Shown here: one piece after another, positions 1 to 8,463 of the stretch
How positions within the stretch are numbered: position 1 is the first letter of the stretch
Layout of the letters: each line of letters starts with the position of its first letter
Source of the DNA: Granulicella sp.
GTDB taxonomy: Bacteria; Acidobacteriota; Terriglobia; Terriglobales; Acidobacteriaceae
Direction: 5' to 3'
DNA length: 64,000 bases
Assembly (NCBI GenBank): GCA_003132145.1
Contig: PKWU01000039.1
Span: forward strand, 1 to 64,000
The notes under the pieces: generated by a model
The model's database searches: none
What the model was told of the DNA's origin: nothing
The model's input: the letters and a program-made list of their open reading frames with translations, nothing else
Translations under genes and position numbers: made by a program

Positions 1-2416
1 CAAGCCAAGTTGCCAAACTCAGTACCCTCCCAATTGGCTTACCCGGATCCCGGGACAGGTCTGGGCCATCAGGAAAGACCTGGTGCCCCGGGGGCGTTGC
101 TAAGAGCTTCCGTACACCCGCCAGCCGAGTCTTGGCGTGGCTCAACTGGTTGTCGATTCCGATTCCGCTTGGTGCCCATGTTCGCATCGACTGCGCAGAC
201 ACCATAAGGCCACTGCTGTGTTGGTCGCCGGACGCCGTTTCGAGTTCCAATGGAGCACCCCTTCCGATGCGCTGTTGCCGTGCTTCGATGGCTTGCACTG
301 CCGTCTCCAGCCTGAATTCAAGCTGGACCAGATTCTGCCGGTTCTCCGTGAGGTCGGTGGCAGACAGATGCCTGCATCCGGTGAAGCATTCCAGGTGCTT
401 CGGACAGGGGTCAACGGTGAAGCTGTTTATGCAGTGTCCATACGGGGTGGAATGGAACCCATCGGCCTCTGCACGCAGGTATTCCAGTGCGGCGTCTTCG
501 CCCTGCGTCTGTTGAATGGCCCTGAAGGCTTCGACAAAGGGTCCGCATGCTTTCCCAGCTTTGATCAGCCTGGCCACGGTGGCCGACTTCTCCCCCAGGC
601 GCGCTTCCACCTCTGGCTTGAGGTCGATCTGCTCCAGATCCTCGGCGAGGCTCCTGTGGTCATAATCGTACGACTGGGCCACTCGCCGGCGATTGAAGCG
701 CTTCGTGATGATGGTATCGGCCACCCCCAATCGAAACAGTTCGGTGTTCTGTAGGTGGCGGAGACTGTGTGGGCGAATGGTCAATGCGCGGTCTGCATCG
801 CTTTCACCATAGACTGCGAAGAGTGTCTGCTCCTTTCCTGTGGAGAGAGAGTGTGTAGTCATTCGCGGGTCCATGCGCCCAATCGCGCAGTATCTTGTGA
901 CATCACATAACCCCGCGCCCAGTCCTTCCGCCAATGCCCGCTTAGGCATGAGAAACATGAGTTCCCATGCCGGAAGTTCTCCATTCGCGAGCTTGAGCGG
1001 TGTCGCATCGGACTGCTTGGTCGGCAGGTCTCTCTTCAGAAACTCTTCTACCTCACCTACTCGGAGAAAGGCCTGGGACAAAATCCTAGTCTCGTCCCAA
1101 ACTGCGCCATTCGCTTTGCGCAACGGCGCCCCGGTGAGCCTCTGGAAGTACTTATAAGCTGCGATTCTCAAGCATTTTCCTGCTCGAATTGTTTGAAGTT
1201 GTTCCGCACGAAGGGCGTCGAATACATCTGGGTTGTAGTCTCGTTGATAGGTTTCAATGTATTGCCGTCGAACATCCTGCGGAAGCTCCGCCACGAACGG
1301 ATTGCCCGTGAGGTAGGTGTAGAGTTCGGCGGCGGGAACCAAGTCTCCACTCTCGAACTGCGGGAGAACGCGGCCAGTCTCAATTTGCCGCCGGAGAGTT
1401 CTGCGAAGCGGTTCGGTGGCCTTCACTACTTCGTCAAGAGTGGTAGTGAGGATATCCTCGAACATCATCGGCACGAACTGCACGGATTCAAATAGTGCGG
1501 TACTGTCCTCGTAGATCACCCGCTGCTTCTCGGCAAAATGGCGTAGCATCAACGACCGGGAGACCCCGCCCACTTGACCCGCCGGACGTCCGTTTGCGTC
1601 GACGTACTCTCGATATCTCTTCCAGTCCGCGGGCAGCATGGCGCATTCGCCATCTCGCAGCCCGGTGAGTATCAGGACCCTTGCCTGCGCGAACCGCAGC
1701 AGGTCGAGGAAGCTCCTCGGGGTCTCGGTAAACACGATTCGAGTCAATTCCCAGAATGCCCGTCTCTCTGGCAGCTTCTCGGCGTTCTTCCTTTCGTCCA
1801 GGTCGGATCGAATTTCATCCAGTGACTTGGCAAACTTGGATTTTCTTATGTGTACTTTTGTGTCCCGCTCCAGTGCCGGAACGAGGGGGCCGATGTCGGT
1901 CAGGTGATTGGGGTCCACGATGCTTCTGATAACCCCAAAGATAAGATCGGCCAGCTTCCCGGACGCCCCCAGCTTCCTGGCCGTGCCGATGGCGAAGGTG
2001 GCATCCTCCGCCGTGATCGCCCATGGATCGGTGGTTGGCGCACAGGTTGCCAATACACGTAAAGGGCGCACGACACTGCCAGCCACATGCGGGCAGGTAT
2101 TGCGTCGAACGAGCAGTTGTTCGATCGCGCAGGCTTTGAGAAGGTCCTGCCAATCCCGTGACAATGGTTTCTTACTGTACGTACGTAGCGGCCCGGGCGG
2201 CGGGGAAGCGTTGAGGAGGTCAACCGTCTTCCGATCCGTGCCGAAATCATTCAACCAGGTGACTGGCGGCGGCGAAGCACCAACCATTTTAGTCAGATTC
2301 CACCCGTGGCCCGGGATGGCTACACCATCGGGCCCAAGCTGCACATCCCAGTTCACACCGCGCTGCTCTGCGATCGCCTTTGCATCCCGAATAAACGTTT
2401 CAAGGTAGGAGTTCAT
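1..2416 (-). CDS. Third tyrosine recombinase of a trio, large form (3' end outside window)
   Basis: An uninterrupted minus-strand frame of about 805 codons starts at ATG 2416 and is still open at base 1, so the C-terminus is missing. A tyrosine recombinase catalytic set is visible: Arg254 (TGLRDGE), His550-x-x-Arg553 (PHSLRHL) and Tyr583/585 (SYDYD). About 200 residues are inserted between the first Arg and the HxxR box. After the catalytic domain there is a Cys-rich knuckle with Cys662, Cys671, Cys677 and Cys681, as in large Tn554-TnpB-like recombinases (family knowledge). The start lies inside the 3' end of the preceding recombinase, a 17-base overlap, suggesting translational coupling. It probably acts with the two upstream recombinases to move the element. 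Plus-strand reading frames across this stretch are antisense shadows. Confidence 0.85.
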   Translation of the reverse strand, partial: MNSYLETFIRDAKAIAEQRGVNWDVQLGPDGVAIPGHGWNLTKMVGASPPPVTWLNDFGTDRKTVDLLNASPPPGPLRTYSKKPLSRDWQDLLKACAIEQLLVRRNTCPHVAGSVVRPLRVLATCAPTTDPWAITAEDATFAIGTARKLGASGKLADLIFGVIRSIVDPNHLTDIGPLVPALERDTKVHIRKSKFAKSLDEIRSDLDERKNAEKLPERRAFWELTRIVFTETPRSFLDLLRFAQARVLILTGLRDGECAMLPADWKRYREYVDANGRPAGQVGGVSRSLMLRHFAEKQRVIYEDSTALFESVQFVPMMFEDILTTTLDEVVKATEPLRRTLRRQIETGRVLPQFESGDLVPAAELYTYLTGNPFVAELPQDVRRQYIETYQRDYNPDVFDALRAEQLQTIRAGKCLRIAAYKYFQRLTGAPLRKANGAVWDETRILSQAFLRVGEVEEFLKRDLPTKQSDATPLKLANGELPAWELMFLMPKRALAEGLGAGLCDVTRYCAIGRMDPRMTTHSLSTGKEQTLFAVYGESDADRALTIRPHSLRHLQNTELFRLGVADTIITKRFNRRRVAQSYDYDHRSLAEDLEQIDLKPEVEARLGEKSATVARLIKAGKACGPFVEAFRAIQQTQGEDAALEYLRAEADGFHSTPYGHCINSFTVDPCPKHLECFTGCRHLSATDLTENRQNLVQLEFRLETAVQAIEARQQRIGRGAPLELETASGDQHSSGLMVSAQSMRTWAPSGIGIDNQLSHAKTRLAGVRKLLATPPGHQVFPDGPDLSRDPGKPIGRVLSLATWL

Positions 2417-3905
2417 TGCTCTCAACTCCCAACTCACTTAAGACTGCTTTTACCGTGGAGATAGTCTCCTCCAATTGGAATGCCGGCGATCCGCGCTCCG
2501 CTCGCGACGATGCGTAGAAGAACTTCATCACGTCGCGCAGGTCTTCCAATACCTTTTTGTGAATCCCTGCATCGGCAACGGGCATAAACTTGGGACACCC
2601 ATAGCAGGACAGGATCGGGTTATACGGACAGCTGGGCTGCCCCAATGTGCACCCTCCGATGCCGGCTATGGGAATCCCGTGTGGTACTCCGGCAATCTGT
2701 TGGTCTCCCTTTAACTCGACCAATTCCTTCGCCGAAATGAAACGATCATGGGCGATCTTTGCGACGCGTTGATAAACGGTCGATACTCCAAGTGCCTGGT
2801 TAACGCGTTCCCCTTGGGACGCCGACGAACGGAAATAGATCAGTCCAGTATTGAGGTCCGAATGGCCCATAAAGGCCGCAAGCTCTTCTTCGCTTGCACC
2901 CGCGTCGACAAGACGCTGCGCTGCCGTGTGGCGTAATTCCGGAGCCGTTCGCCGGCGGCCAAGGATGACCTCTGTCAGGTCGGCAATAAATATTCCACAT
3001 TCATGGGGAGTGCGCTGATACACATGGTCAACCCCGGTAAGGCCCGTCTGTCGCGCCCTCTGGAACAGTTCAACGAAGAGTGGGCTCCACTCTCGCTTCA
3101 CTCTGCGAACCATGGGAAAGACGCGCTTTTCGGAACGCTGTTTGATCATTGTGAAAGTCAGGTGAACGGCGGGACGGTCATTGAGACTGTCTCTCCATAT
3201 CCGGATATTCCGCATCTCCAACATGGCTATCTGTTTGGGCCGCAGGCCAAACTGGTATGAGGAAACGAGCATCGTGGTTGCCTCGAGCAGGTCATATGAA
3301 ACGGACGAGGGCGCCACCTGAATTCGCGTACTCAGTTCGTCAATTTGCCGAATGATCGCGGCTTCTTCTGATGCGCTGATGAATACATCGCCTACGCGGA
3401 CCGAGGCGTACTTGTCGACCTTGGGATATGGAAGCTGAGAAACCAAGTCAAGCCATTCAGGCCCCCATGCACCGATCGAGAATCTACAGAAAAAGCCAAG
3501 AAGACTCGCCACTGGTGCGAATGCCCCATAGTTAAGGTTGCATGCGTGAAGTTCCTTCCATCGCTTTCGCACTTCCTGGGGACTACAAGTTAGCAACTCT
3601 ATAGTTCTATCGATGGGGACGGTTCTCAGAATGCCGAGGTATTTGTAGGCCGTCACGGGGGACAAATCAGCAAGGATGAAAGCACACCAGCACTTAATGA
3701 TCCTGCGAACTCGCGCGTCAAAGTCTCGGAAATCCAGTGTAGGGCCTCCACCATCGAACCTGATTGTCCACTGATCGGAGTTGTTCGGGTTGGCAACCTC
3801 GCCGTAGCTATCGGAAAAGTCATCGTAATACCTCACGGCAGCCGGCAAGGGCGGTAGGTTCACAAAATGACTGTGGGCTGCTTCGGGCTTCGGCTGGGTC
3901 TTCAT
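2400..3905 (-). CDS. Second tyrosine recombinase of the trio, with an atypical HxxR box
   Basis: 501 residues. The C-terminal half has the phage-integrase fold signature: Arg222 (FGLRPKQ), Arg325 in PELRHT, His348 (MGHSD) and the nucleophile Tyr357 (IYFR). The usual first His of HxxR is replaced by Pro322, so activity may differ from a canonical recombinase or it may act as a partner subunit. The C-terminus carries a cysteine cluster (CTLGQPSC followed by CYGC), a possible zinc knuckle. Its ATG overlaps the stop of the first recombinase by 4 bases and its own stop overlaps the third, so the three genes form one coupled unit. It resembles multi-recombinase modules such as Tn554 or RIT elements; exact family membership is inferred. 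Confidence 0.85.
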   Translation of the reverse strand: MKTQPKPEAAHSHFVNLPPLPAAVRYYDDFSDSYGEVANPNNSDQWTIRFDGGGPTLDFRDFDARVRRIIKCWCAFILADLSPVTAYKYLGILRTVPIDRTIELLTCSPQEVRKRWKELHACNLNYGAFAPVASLLGFFCRFSIGAWGPEWLDLVSQLPYPKVDKYASVRVGDVFISASEEAAIIRQIDELSTRIQVAPSSVSYDLLEATTMLVSSYQFGLRPKQIAMLEMRNIRIWRDSLNDRPAVHLTFTMIKQRSEKRVFPMVRRVKREWSPLFVELFQRARQTGLTGVDHVYQRTPHECGIFIADLTEVILGRRRTAPELRHTAAQRLVDAGASEEELAAFMGHSDLNTGLIYFRSSASQGERVNQALGVSTVYQRVAKIAHDRFISAKELVELKGDQQIAGVPHGIPIAGIGGCTLGQPSCPYNPILSCYGCPKFMPVADAGIHKKVLEDLRDVMKFFYASSRAERGSPAFQLEETISTVKAVLSELGVESNELLP

Positions 3906-5116
3906 TTCAGCCTCTCTGGGATGTTCCTGAGCACGTCAACGCGATCATCAAATGCGCAGTTCCACACCGACGCAAGCCTGTCCTCGAAGACTGCACGGGC
4001 GTATCGTAATGGCATATCGGAACCCCGAGACCATCCGAAGAACGCTCTCATCCGCTCCAGTGCATCGGCCATCTCAACGCCGGAGGATAACAGTTGGTTG
4101 AGTCTGACCACTGCGCACGTGTGTCGAAGATCATGAGGGCTGATCGAGTCGTCGCCCGTATGGTCGATGAGGGTCTTCCGCAGCTGCTTGGGCAGGGAAT
4201 CGGTGATTTTCTGGAACAACTTGGTTACTCCCTCGGTTGAGAGTGGGCTTTGCTTCTGGGAGTTGATCAGGAACGAGTGGTCTGGCTTTCCCCGGTAGTT
4301 CGTCACGTACTCCTGGATTAGCAGTGCGGTCGGCTTGCTAACGGGTATCTGGCGAATGGACGGAGCATTCTTAATGCTCGGTTTCGAGTATCGGGGGTCT
4401 TCGTCCTGGTACTCGTTATATCGAACGGTCATCCAGTAGCGAACCTGCTGCCGGTTACGATCAAAGCCGCTTTTGATTACATCGACCGGAAAGCTGAGAA
4501 GCTCCCCACGTCGTAACCCTTGGTGCAGCAGCAGCATGAAGATCGTGTACACGCGCCAGCGAGAATCGACGCTCCGAAACGGATTGATGGGGGATTCTGG
4601 ATCCAGAGATTCGTAGAGCGCCTCAACAATCTCAGCAGGAAGGGACCGGATTCGCTCCGGACGACGCCGTCTCCCGACGTGCAGGTGGGCATTGAGGAGT
4701 TCAATTTGCATCAGACGGCCGCTCAAAGCGTCGTGGTGCTCTCGGGTGAGCGAACCTCTGGTGAGACGCTGGGAAGTCTCGGTAACAAATTGGAGTGCCG
4801 CTTGCCACCGTTCCTCGGTGGCGGGCGTGACAGGCCGGCTTCTAAGCGTCAAGAAGTACGCTTCCAGGGCGCTACAGATGGCATCGACGTCCAGCCCAGC
4901 GAGCGCGTCATCCAGCCTCCCAATACCCAGCGCTTCATCCGCGTGGTGGTAGAAGGCCTCGAGTTGGCTCAGCTTCCTGCTGACCGTTGAAGGGGCAAGG
5001 TCGCCTGGCAGCAGTGACGCCCAAACGGCGGCCCAGTACCTGGGAACTCCCAATCCATCCACGAGGACTGGACCACTCATCGGTTGGAAAACGGAGCTGC
5101 GAACCTTGGCAAGCAT
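3902..5116 (-). CDS. First tyrosine recombinase (integrase) of the trio
   Basis: 404 residues from ATG 5116. An SAM-like N-terminal DNA-binding region (about residues 25-130) is followed by a complete catalytic domain: Arg202 (QGLRRGE), Lys in the beta-hairpin region near residues 245-261, His328-Asp-Leu-Arg331, Trp362 (FGWSRG) and Tyr372 (LRYAR). The frame can be extended to 5218, but that extension runs through nested inverted repeats, and a good ribosome site (GAGGGG, seven bases before ATG 5116) supports the internal start. The first gene of the operon in transcription order, it lies next to palindromic DNA that could be its recombination site. Expected to cut and rejoin DNA through a phosphotyrosine intermediate. 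Confidence 0.87.
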   Translation of the reverse strand: MLAKVRSSVFQPMSGPVLVDGLGVPRYWAAVWASLLPGDLAPSTVSRKLSQLEAFYHHADEALGIGRLDDALAGLDVDAICSALEAYFLTLRSRPVTPATEERWQAALQFVTETSQRLTRGSLTREHHDALSGRLMQIELLNAHLHVGRRRRPERIRSLPAEIVEALYESLDPESPINPFRSVDSRWRVYTIFMLLLHQGLRRGELLSFPVDVIKSGFDRNRQQVRYWMTVRYNEYQDEDPRYSKPSIKNAPSIRQIPVSKPTALLIQEYVTNYRGKPDHSFLINSQKQSPLSTEGVTKLFQKITDSLPKQLRKTLIDHTGDDSISPHDLRHTCAVVRLNQLLSSGVEMADALERMRAFFGWSRGSDMPLRYARAVFEDRLASVWNCAFDDRVDVLRNIPERLK

Positions 5117-5157
5117 CACACCCCTCACAATCGGAAGCGGAAAACGCGCGGGCGCGC

Positions 5158-5290
5158 GGGCTGTGGAAAAGACGCGTGGTGGAAAAGTCCAAGGTGCAAA
5201 GACGGACTTTCCCACCACACTTGGAAATCCCGCATAGTGCGCGGGATTCCCACTTTCCCACAGCCCCTACGACTACTAGGTATTTACCTA
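5158..5290. repeat. Nested inverted repeats upstream of the recombinase trio
   Basis: Four palindromic structures sit in 133 bases. The outer pair is GGGCTGTGGAAAAG (5158-5171) with 5253-5266, 13 of 14 matching. Inside it, GTGGTGGAAAAGTCC (5176-5190) pairs with 5204-5218, 14 of 15 matching, around a 13-base spacer. Next, AATCCCGC (5226-5233) pairs with 5241-5248. A perfect TAGGTA-TT-TACCTA follows at 5277-5290. The shared core GTGGRAAAG occurs four times. This arm-spacer-arm layout is what tyrosine recombinases bind at attachment sites; that role is inferred from position. An alternative is autoregulatory operators. Confidence 0.6.
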
Positions 5291-5430
5291 AAGCTGAAGA
5301 CAAGAACAAAAGACGCTGTTGCGGCTCCAATGGTACTTTAGCCACGCGCCAAGCAACAGTAGGAAAAGTACGTTTGTGTCCGATAACAGATATTATGTAT
5401 AGTCAGCCCACGCCCAGAACAGATAGCATG
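5291..5430. other. AT-rich strip ending at a truncated start downstream of thiS; probable insertion junction
   Basis: From about 5272 to 5405 the DNA is visibly AT-richer than both sides. On the minus strand just after thiS, an AAGGAAG ribosome site precedes ATG 5429, but that frame runs only eight codons (MLSVLGVG) before a stop where the AT-rich strip begins. This looks like the first codons of the gene that followed thiS (thiG is the usual neighbour) cut off by insertion of the recombinase-bearing element. The junction position, roughly 5400-5410, is inferred. Confidence 0.4.
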
Positions 5431-5450
5431 GATTCTTCCTTCAAATCGCC

Positions 5451-5771
5451 CTATTCCCCGCCCAATACCCGCGTGGTTTTGCTCTTCGTCTCTTCCGGCC
5501 TGGCCCAGTTATCGGCGGTTCCCGAATCCACCGGCGGCGTCTCCCGAACGACGACCGCTCCACCGCCAACGAAATGCACGACCTCCAGGCGGTCCCCAGT
5601 CGACACCGGGATATCCGCCCAACGCGTGCGCTGCGCAATCTCGCCATTGTGCTCGACCGCGATCCGATCACCCTTCAATTCCATTTCCACAATCACCTGG
5701 GTGAGCATAACCGGCGACGTCAGGTTGGCGAAGACACGGCTTTGACCATTGATTACAAGCGTAAGAGGCAT
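5451..5771 (-). CDS. thiS: ThiS-like sulfur carrier protein with a C-terminal extension
   Basis: 106 residues. The first 70 or so match the ThiS beta-grasp: a short N-terminal strand (LTLVINGQSR), a central EHNGEIAQR segment and the terminal VVHFVGGG. ThiS carries the thiazole sulfur as a thiocarboxylate on a C-terminal Gly-Gly (family knowledge). Here about 34 more residues follow the glycines (AVVVRETPP to TRVLGGE), so the glycines are not terminal. The protein may need trimming, may be non-functional, or the frame may have been altered by the nearby insertion. It lies downstream of thiD on the same strand, which supports a thiamin role. Confidence 0.72.
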   Translation of the reverse strand: MPLTLVINGQSRVFANLTSPVMLTQVIVEMELKGDRIAVEHNGEIAQRTRWADIPVSTGDRLEVVHFVGGGAVVVRETPPVDSGTADNWARPEETKSKTTRVLGGE

Positions 5772-5885
5772 GATTTCCTAAGCGTAACAGGTTGCCGTAC
5801 CGGGCCAAATCTCAGGGATACCGAGAGATGATCCCCAAGGCAGGCCGTGCCCACTTCGTATTATCAGACACAGTGCGTCCCTCCA

Positions 5886-6734
5886 TCATAAATCCATTAC
5901 TTTATGAAATTTCCATAAGTGATTCATAGGACCTTGCCCTGCGCCAATTCCAACTGCGTTGCGAAGCGCCCCTGCGACATAAGCCTTGGCAGCCAGCGCA
6001 GCCTCGTGCGGAGCATCCCCCAGCACCAGTCTGCTAAGGAATGCGCTCGACAGCGCGCACCCAGTCCCGTGCGTGGAACCGGTGGCGACGCGTTCCCCCG
6101 GCAGCCAGAACTCTTCCCCAGTCGGCGTCAGCAGAAAATCGTCAGGAGGATCCAGGTGGCCTCCGGTAGCAAAAACCCCCACCCGACCGCCATCCGGCCT
6201 CACTCCGGCCTGAGCCTGCAAGGCCCGGCACGCGCCAGGCACATCACCCCGGTAAACGACCGATTCCCCTGAAAGTACGGCAAGTTCATCAAGATTCGGG
6301 GTCATCCAGTCGACCAGCAGAAGCAGACGCTCTCGCAGCATCGTCACCCCGGCCGGGTCGAGCAGTTCCCTTCCTGACGAGGATTTGAGTACAGGATCAA
6401 GGACAACAGGTACCCGCGCGCGTCCCGATCGAACTGAATGTATTACATCCAGTCTATCTATATATTCACAGATTCTAAATGTAGTATCTCTACTTGCAAG
6501 CATCCCTATTTTGATGCCTGCAGGCGGAATATCCGCGTCCAGGCATTCGAGCGTCTCCGCCACAATTTCGCCCGAGACAGGATGAGTCGACCGCACTCCA
6601 ACGGTCGATTGCACGGTTAGTGCAGTAATGCAGGCGGTCCCGAACAGTCCATGTGCCGCGAACACCATCAGGTCCGCTGTCACTCCGGCTCCGGAGGAAG
6701 GATCGAAGCCGGCGATGGTGAGAACGGTCTGCAT
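5886..6734 (-). CDS. thiD: Hydroxymethylpyrimidine/phosphomethylpyrimidine kinase
   Basis: 282 residues from ATG 6734 (MQTVLTIAGFDPSSGAG); the longer frame to 6881 has no family match. Ribokinase-fold signatures are present: the N-terminal AGFDPSSGAGVTADL substrate segment, TPNLDELAVLSG in the middle, and GTGCALSSAF at the C-terminal anion hole with the catalytic Asp position replaced by Cys or lying just beside it (HGTGCALS is the standard ThiD form). It phosphorylates HMP and HMP-P for thiamin pyrimidine synthesis in the cytoplasm. No clear Shine-Dalgarno precedes the start. It lies 114 bases upstream of thiS on the same strand. Confidence 0.9.
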   Translation of the reverse strand: MQTVLTIAGFDPSSGAGVTADLMVFAAHGLFGTACITALTVQSTVGVRSTHPVSGEIVAETLECLDADIPPAGIKIGMLASRDTTFRICEYIDRLDVIHSVRSGRARVPVVLDPVLKSSSGRELLDPAGVTMLRERLLLLVDWMTPNLDELAVLSGESVVYRGDVPGACRALQAQAGVRPDGGRVGVFATGGHLDPPDDFLLTPTGEEFWLPGERVATGSTHGTGCALSSAFLSRLVLGDAPHEAALAAKAYVAGALRNAVGIGAGQGPMNHLWKFHKVMDL

Positions 6735-6991
6735 GGGTCGCCGGGAGGAAAAAGTCGGAAATCTCACTCTTTTCGAAAAACAATCACTTTTCCGCAAATG
6801 AGGCGCATTCGGGCGGCATCCTACTAATTTGGGCCTAAAACTACCGCCTTTGGGGAACTTTTGTGCGCTGCGCCCACCCATCTTCTATATCACAAAATGG
6901 GTGATTTCGGCAAACTTGGTATATCAGTAAATGCTTTCGGATGTTTGACTTGGACTCGCCACGCAAAGACAATAACAGATGGAGCGTGCGA

Positions 6992-7555
6992 ATGAAAAGT
7001 ACTTCTTTCAGAACTGCTCGAAGAGCCTCACCCATGTCGGTCCGCAAGTTTGGGATCGGAGTATTGATCATGGGCCTGGCGCTCACGGCTTCGGCCAAAG
7101 ATGCAACCAAGGACGGCCCACCTTCGACCAAGGTCCAACCGCCTGGCACTGTTAAGGCGAAGACCAATCCCCGTACTGCAACCAGATCTAGGCGGTGGCT
7201 CCAGATTGGAGTCGCATCCTGGTACGGTTCGCACTTTCAGGGGCGTACCACCTCAGCGGGCGAACGGTTCGACATGAACCAGATGACCTGCGCGCATCCC
7301 ACTCTGCCGATGGGCACATGGCTGCGCGTCACGAATCTCAAAAATCACAAAACGGCCTTCGTTCGGGTGAATGATCGCGGCCCGGTGCTCGAAGGGCGAA
7401 TCGTCGACCTGTCGTATGCGGCGGCCCGGTCGCTTGGGCTCGGCGGCGTCGGCAGGGTCAGTCTCGAGACGGTACGCGACAGCGATCCCGTTCTGGCCAA
7501 GGCACTGGTCGCACAGGTGCAGTTTCCGGTGCTGCCCGCCCCGCGCGCCTACTAA
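6992..7555 (+). CDS. rlpA: RlpA-like double-psi beta-barrel protein, secreted
   Basis: 187 residues from ATG 6992, which has a GGAG site eight bases upstream; a longer frame begins at 6941. A basic N-terminus and hydrophobic stretch (FGIGVLIMGLALTASA) form a signal peptide. Residues about 70-165 are the RlpA domain: GVASWYGSHFQGRTTSAGE, then GTWLRVTNLKN, then VRVNDRGP and the Asp of RIVDLSYAAA. The family cleaves or binds denuded peptidoglycan strands at septa. No SPOR domain is present, so septal targeting is not evident. The next gene, pyrF, follows after 29 bases. Confidence 0.85.
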   Translation: MKSTSFRTARRASPMSVRKFGIGVLIMGLALTASAKDATKDGPPSTKVQPPGTVKAKTNPRTATRSRRWLQIGVASWYGSHFQGRTTSAGERFDMNQMTCAHPTLPMGTWLRVTNLKNHKTAFVRVNDRGPVLEGRIVDLSYAAARSLGLGGVGRVSLETVRDSDPVLAKALVAQVQFPVLPAPRAY

Positions 7556-7584
7556 ATCGGCGTCTTCCAAGTTAGACTGAGGCT

Positions 7585-8370
7585 ATGGAAGCTGCGACCG
7601 AAATCCAGCCCTCTTCTAAGCAGACACAACAGGAACTAACCATCGCCGGCCCGGATCCCCAGGGCCGGCGAGACCCGCTCGACCGCCTGATCGTGGCCCT
7701 CGACTTCCCTTCCGCGGAAGCCGCGATGGACATGGTCGACCAGCTCCAGGGAACCTGCCGCTGGTTCAAGGTCGGGATGGAGCTCTATTACGCTGCCGGA
7801 AACTCCGTGATCGAGCGCCTGCGCGAGCGCGGGTTCGAAGTGTTCCTGGATCTCAAACTGCACGACATTCCCAACACAGTTGCCGGTGCGGTCCGCTCGG
7901 TTGCCGGTGTCGGAGCGTCGCTCCTGACCATCCATGCCGGCGGCGGCGAACGCATGATGCGTGCGGCGGCCGAGGCGGCGAGCGCGCCCAACGCGCCCAG
8001 ACTCCTGGCCATAACCGTGTTGACCAGCATGGACACCGCCGAACTGAGCGCAGTTGGCGTAACCGGCACCCCGGCAGCGCAAGTGCTCCGCCTGGCGCGG
8101 CTGGCGCAAACCGCAGGAATCGATGGCTTGGTCTGTTCGGCCGAGGAAGTAGCGGCCGTCCGCGAGGCGATGGGCCCCGCCGCCCTCCTGGTCACCCCAG
8201 GAATTCGCACCGCCGCTGCCGACGTTGGCGACCAGAGCCGTGTCGCAACCCCCGCCCAGGCGATTGCCCGCGGCGCCTCTATGCTGGTGGTCGGGCGGCC
8301 AATCACGCAGGCGGCTGACCCGGCGAAGGCCGCGTTAGCGATTCTCGTAGAGATGAGAACGGCGAATTAG
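7585..8370 (+). CDS. pyrF: Orotidine 5'-phosphate decarboxylase
   Basis: 261 residues. After a 30-residue variable leader, the barrel starts with DRLIVALDFPSAEAA. The catalytic DxKxxD signature is present in FLDLKLHDIPNTV. Later phosphate-binding elements are LVTPGIR and GASMLVVGRPIT near the C-terminus. The enzyme decarboxylates OMP to UMP, the last step of de novo pyrimidine synthesis, in the cytoplasm. ATG 7585 is the only ATG before the conserved region, so the long leader is probably real. Not clustered with other pyr genes here. Confidence 0.95.
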   Translation: MEAATEIQPSSKQTQQELTIAGPDPQGRRDPLDRLIVALDFPSAEAAMDMVDQLQGTCRWFKVGMELYYAAGNSVIERLRERGFEVFLDLKLHDIPNTVAGAVRSVAGVGASLLTIHAGGGERMMRAAAEAASAPNAPRLLAITVLTSMDTAELSAVGVTGTPAAQVLRLARLAQTAGIDGLVCSAEEVAAVREAMGPAALLVTPGIRTAAADVGDQSRVATPAQAIARGASMLVVGRPITQAADPAKAALAILVEMRTAN

Positions 8371-8463
8371 CCTGGCGTCGGCATCGGCCGTGCCCCGCCA
8401 AGGGTCTGCCCCGTACCCGTTCGTGGTATTGGGATTGTTCGGGTTAGCCGATATGGTCGGGGT

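Noticed and set aside
137..754. Plus-strand frame of 205 codons
   Set aside because: Antisense to the third recombinase, whose continuous frame has clear catalytic motifs.
5218..5219. Start of the first recombinase at 5218
   Set aside because: That start lies inside the inverted repeat; ATG 5116 has a better ribosome site and matches family length.
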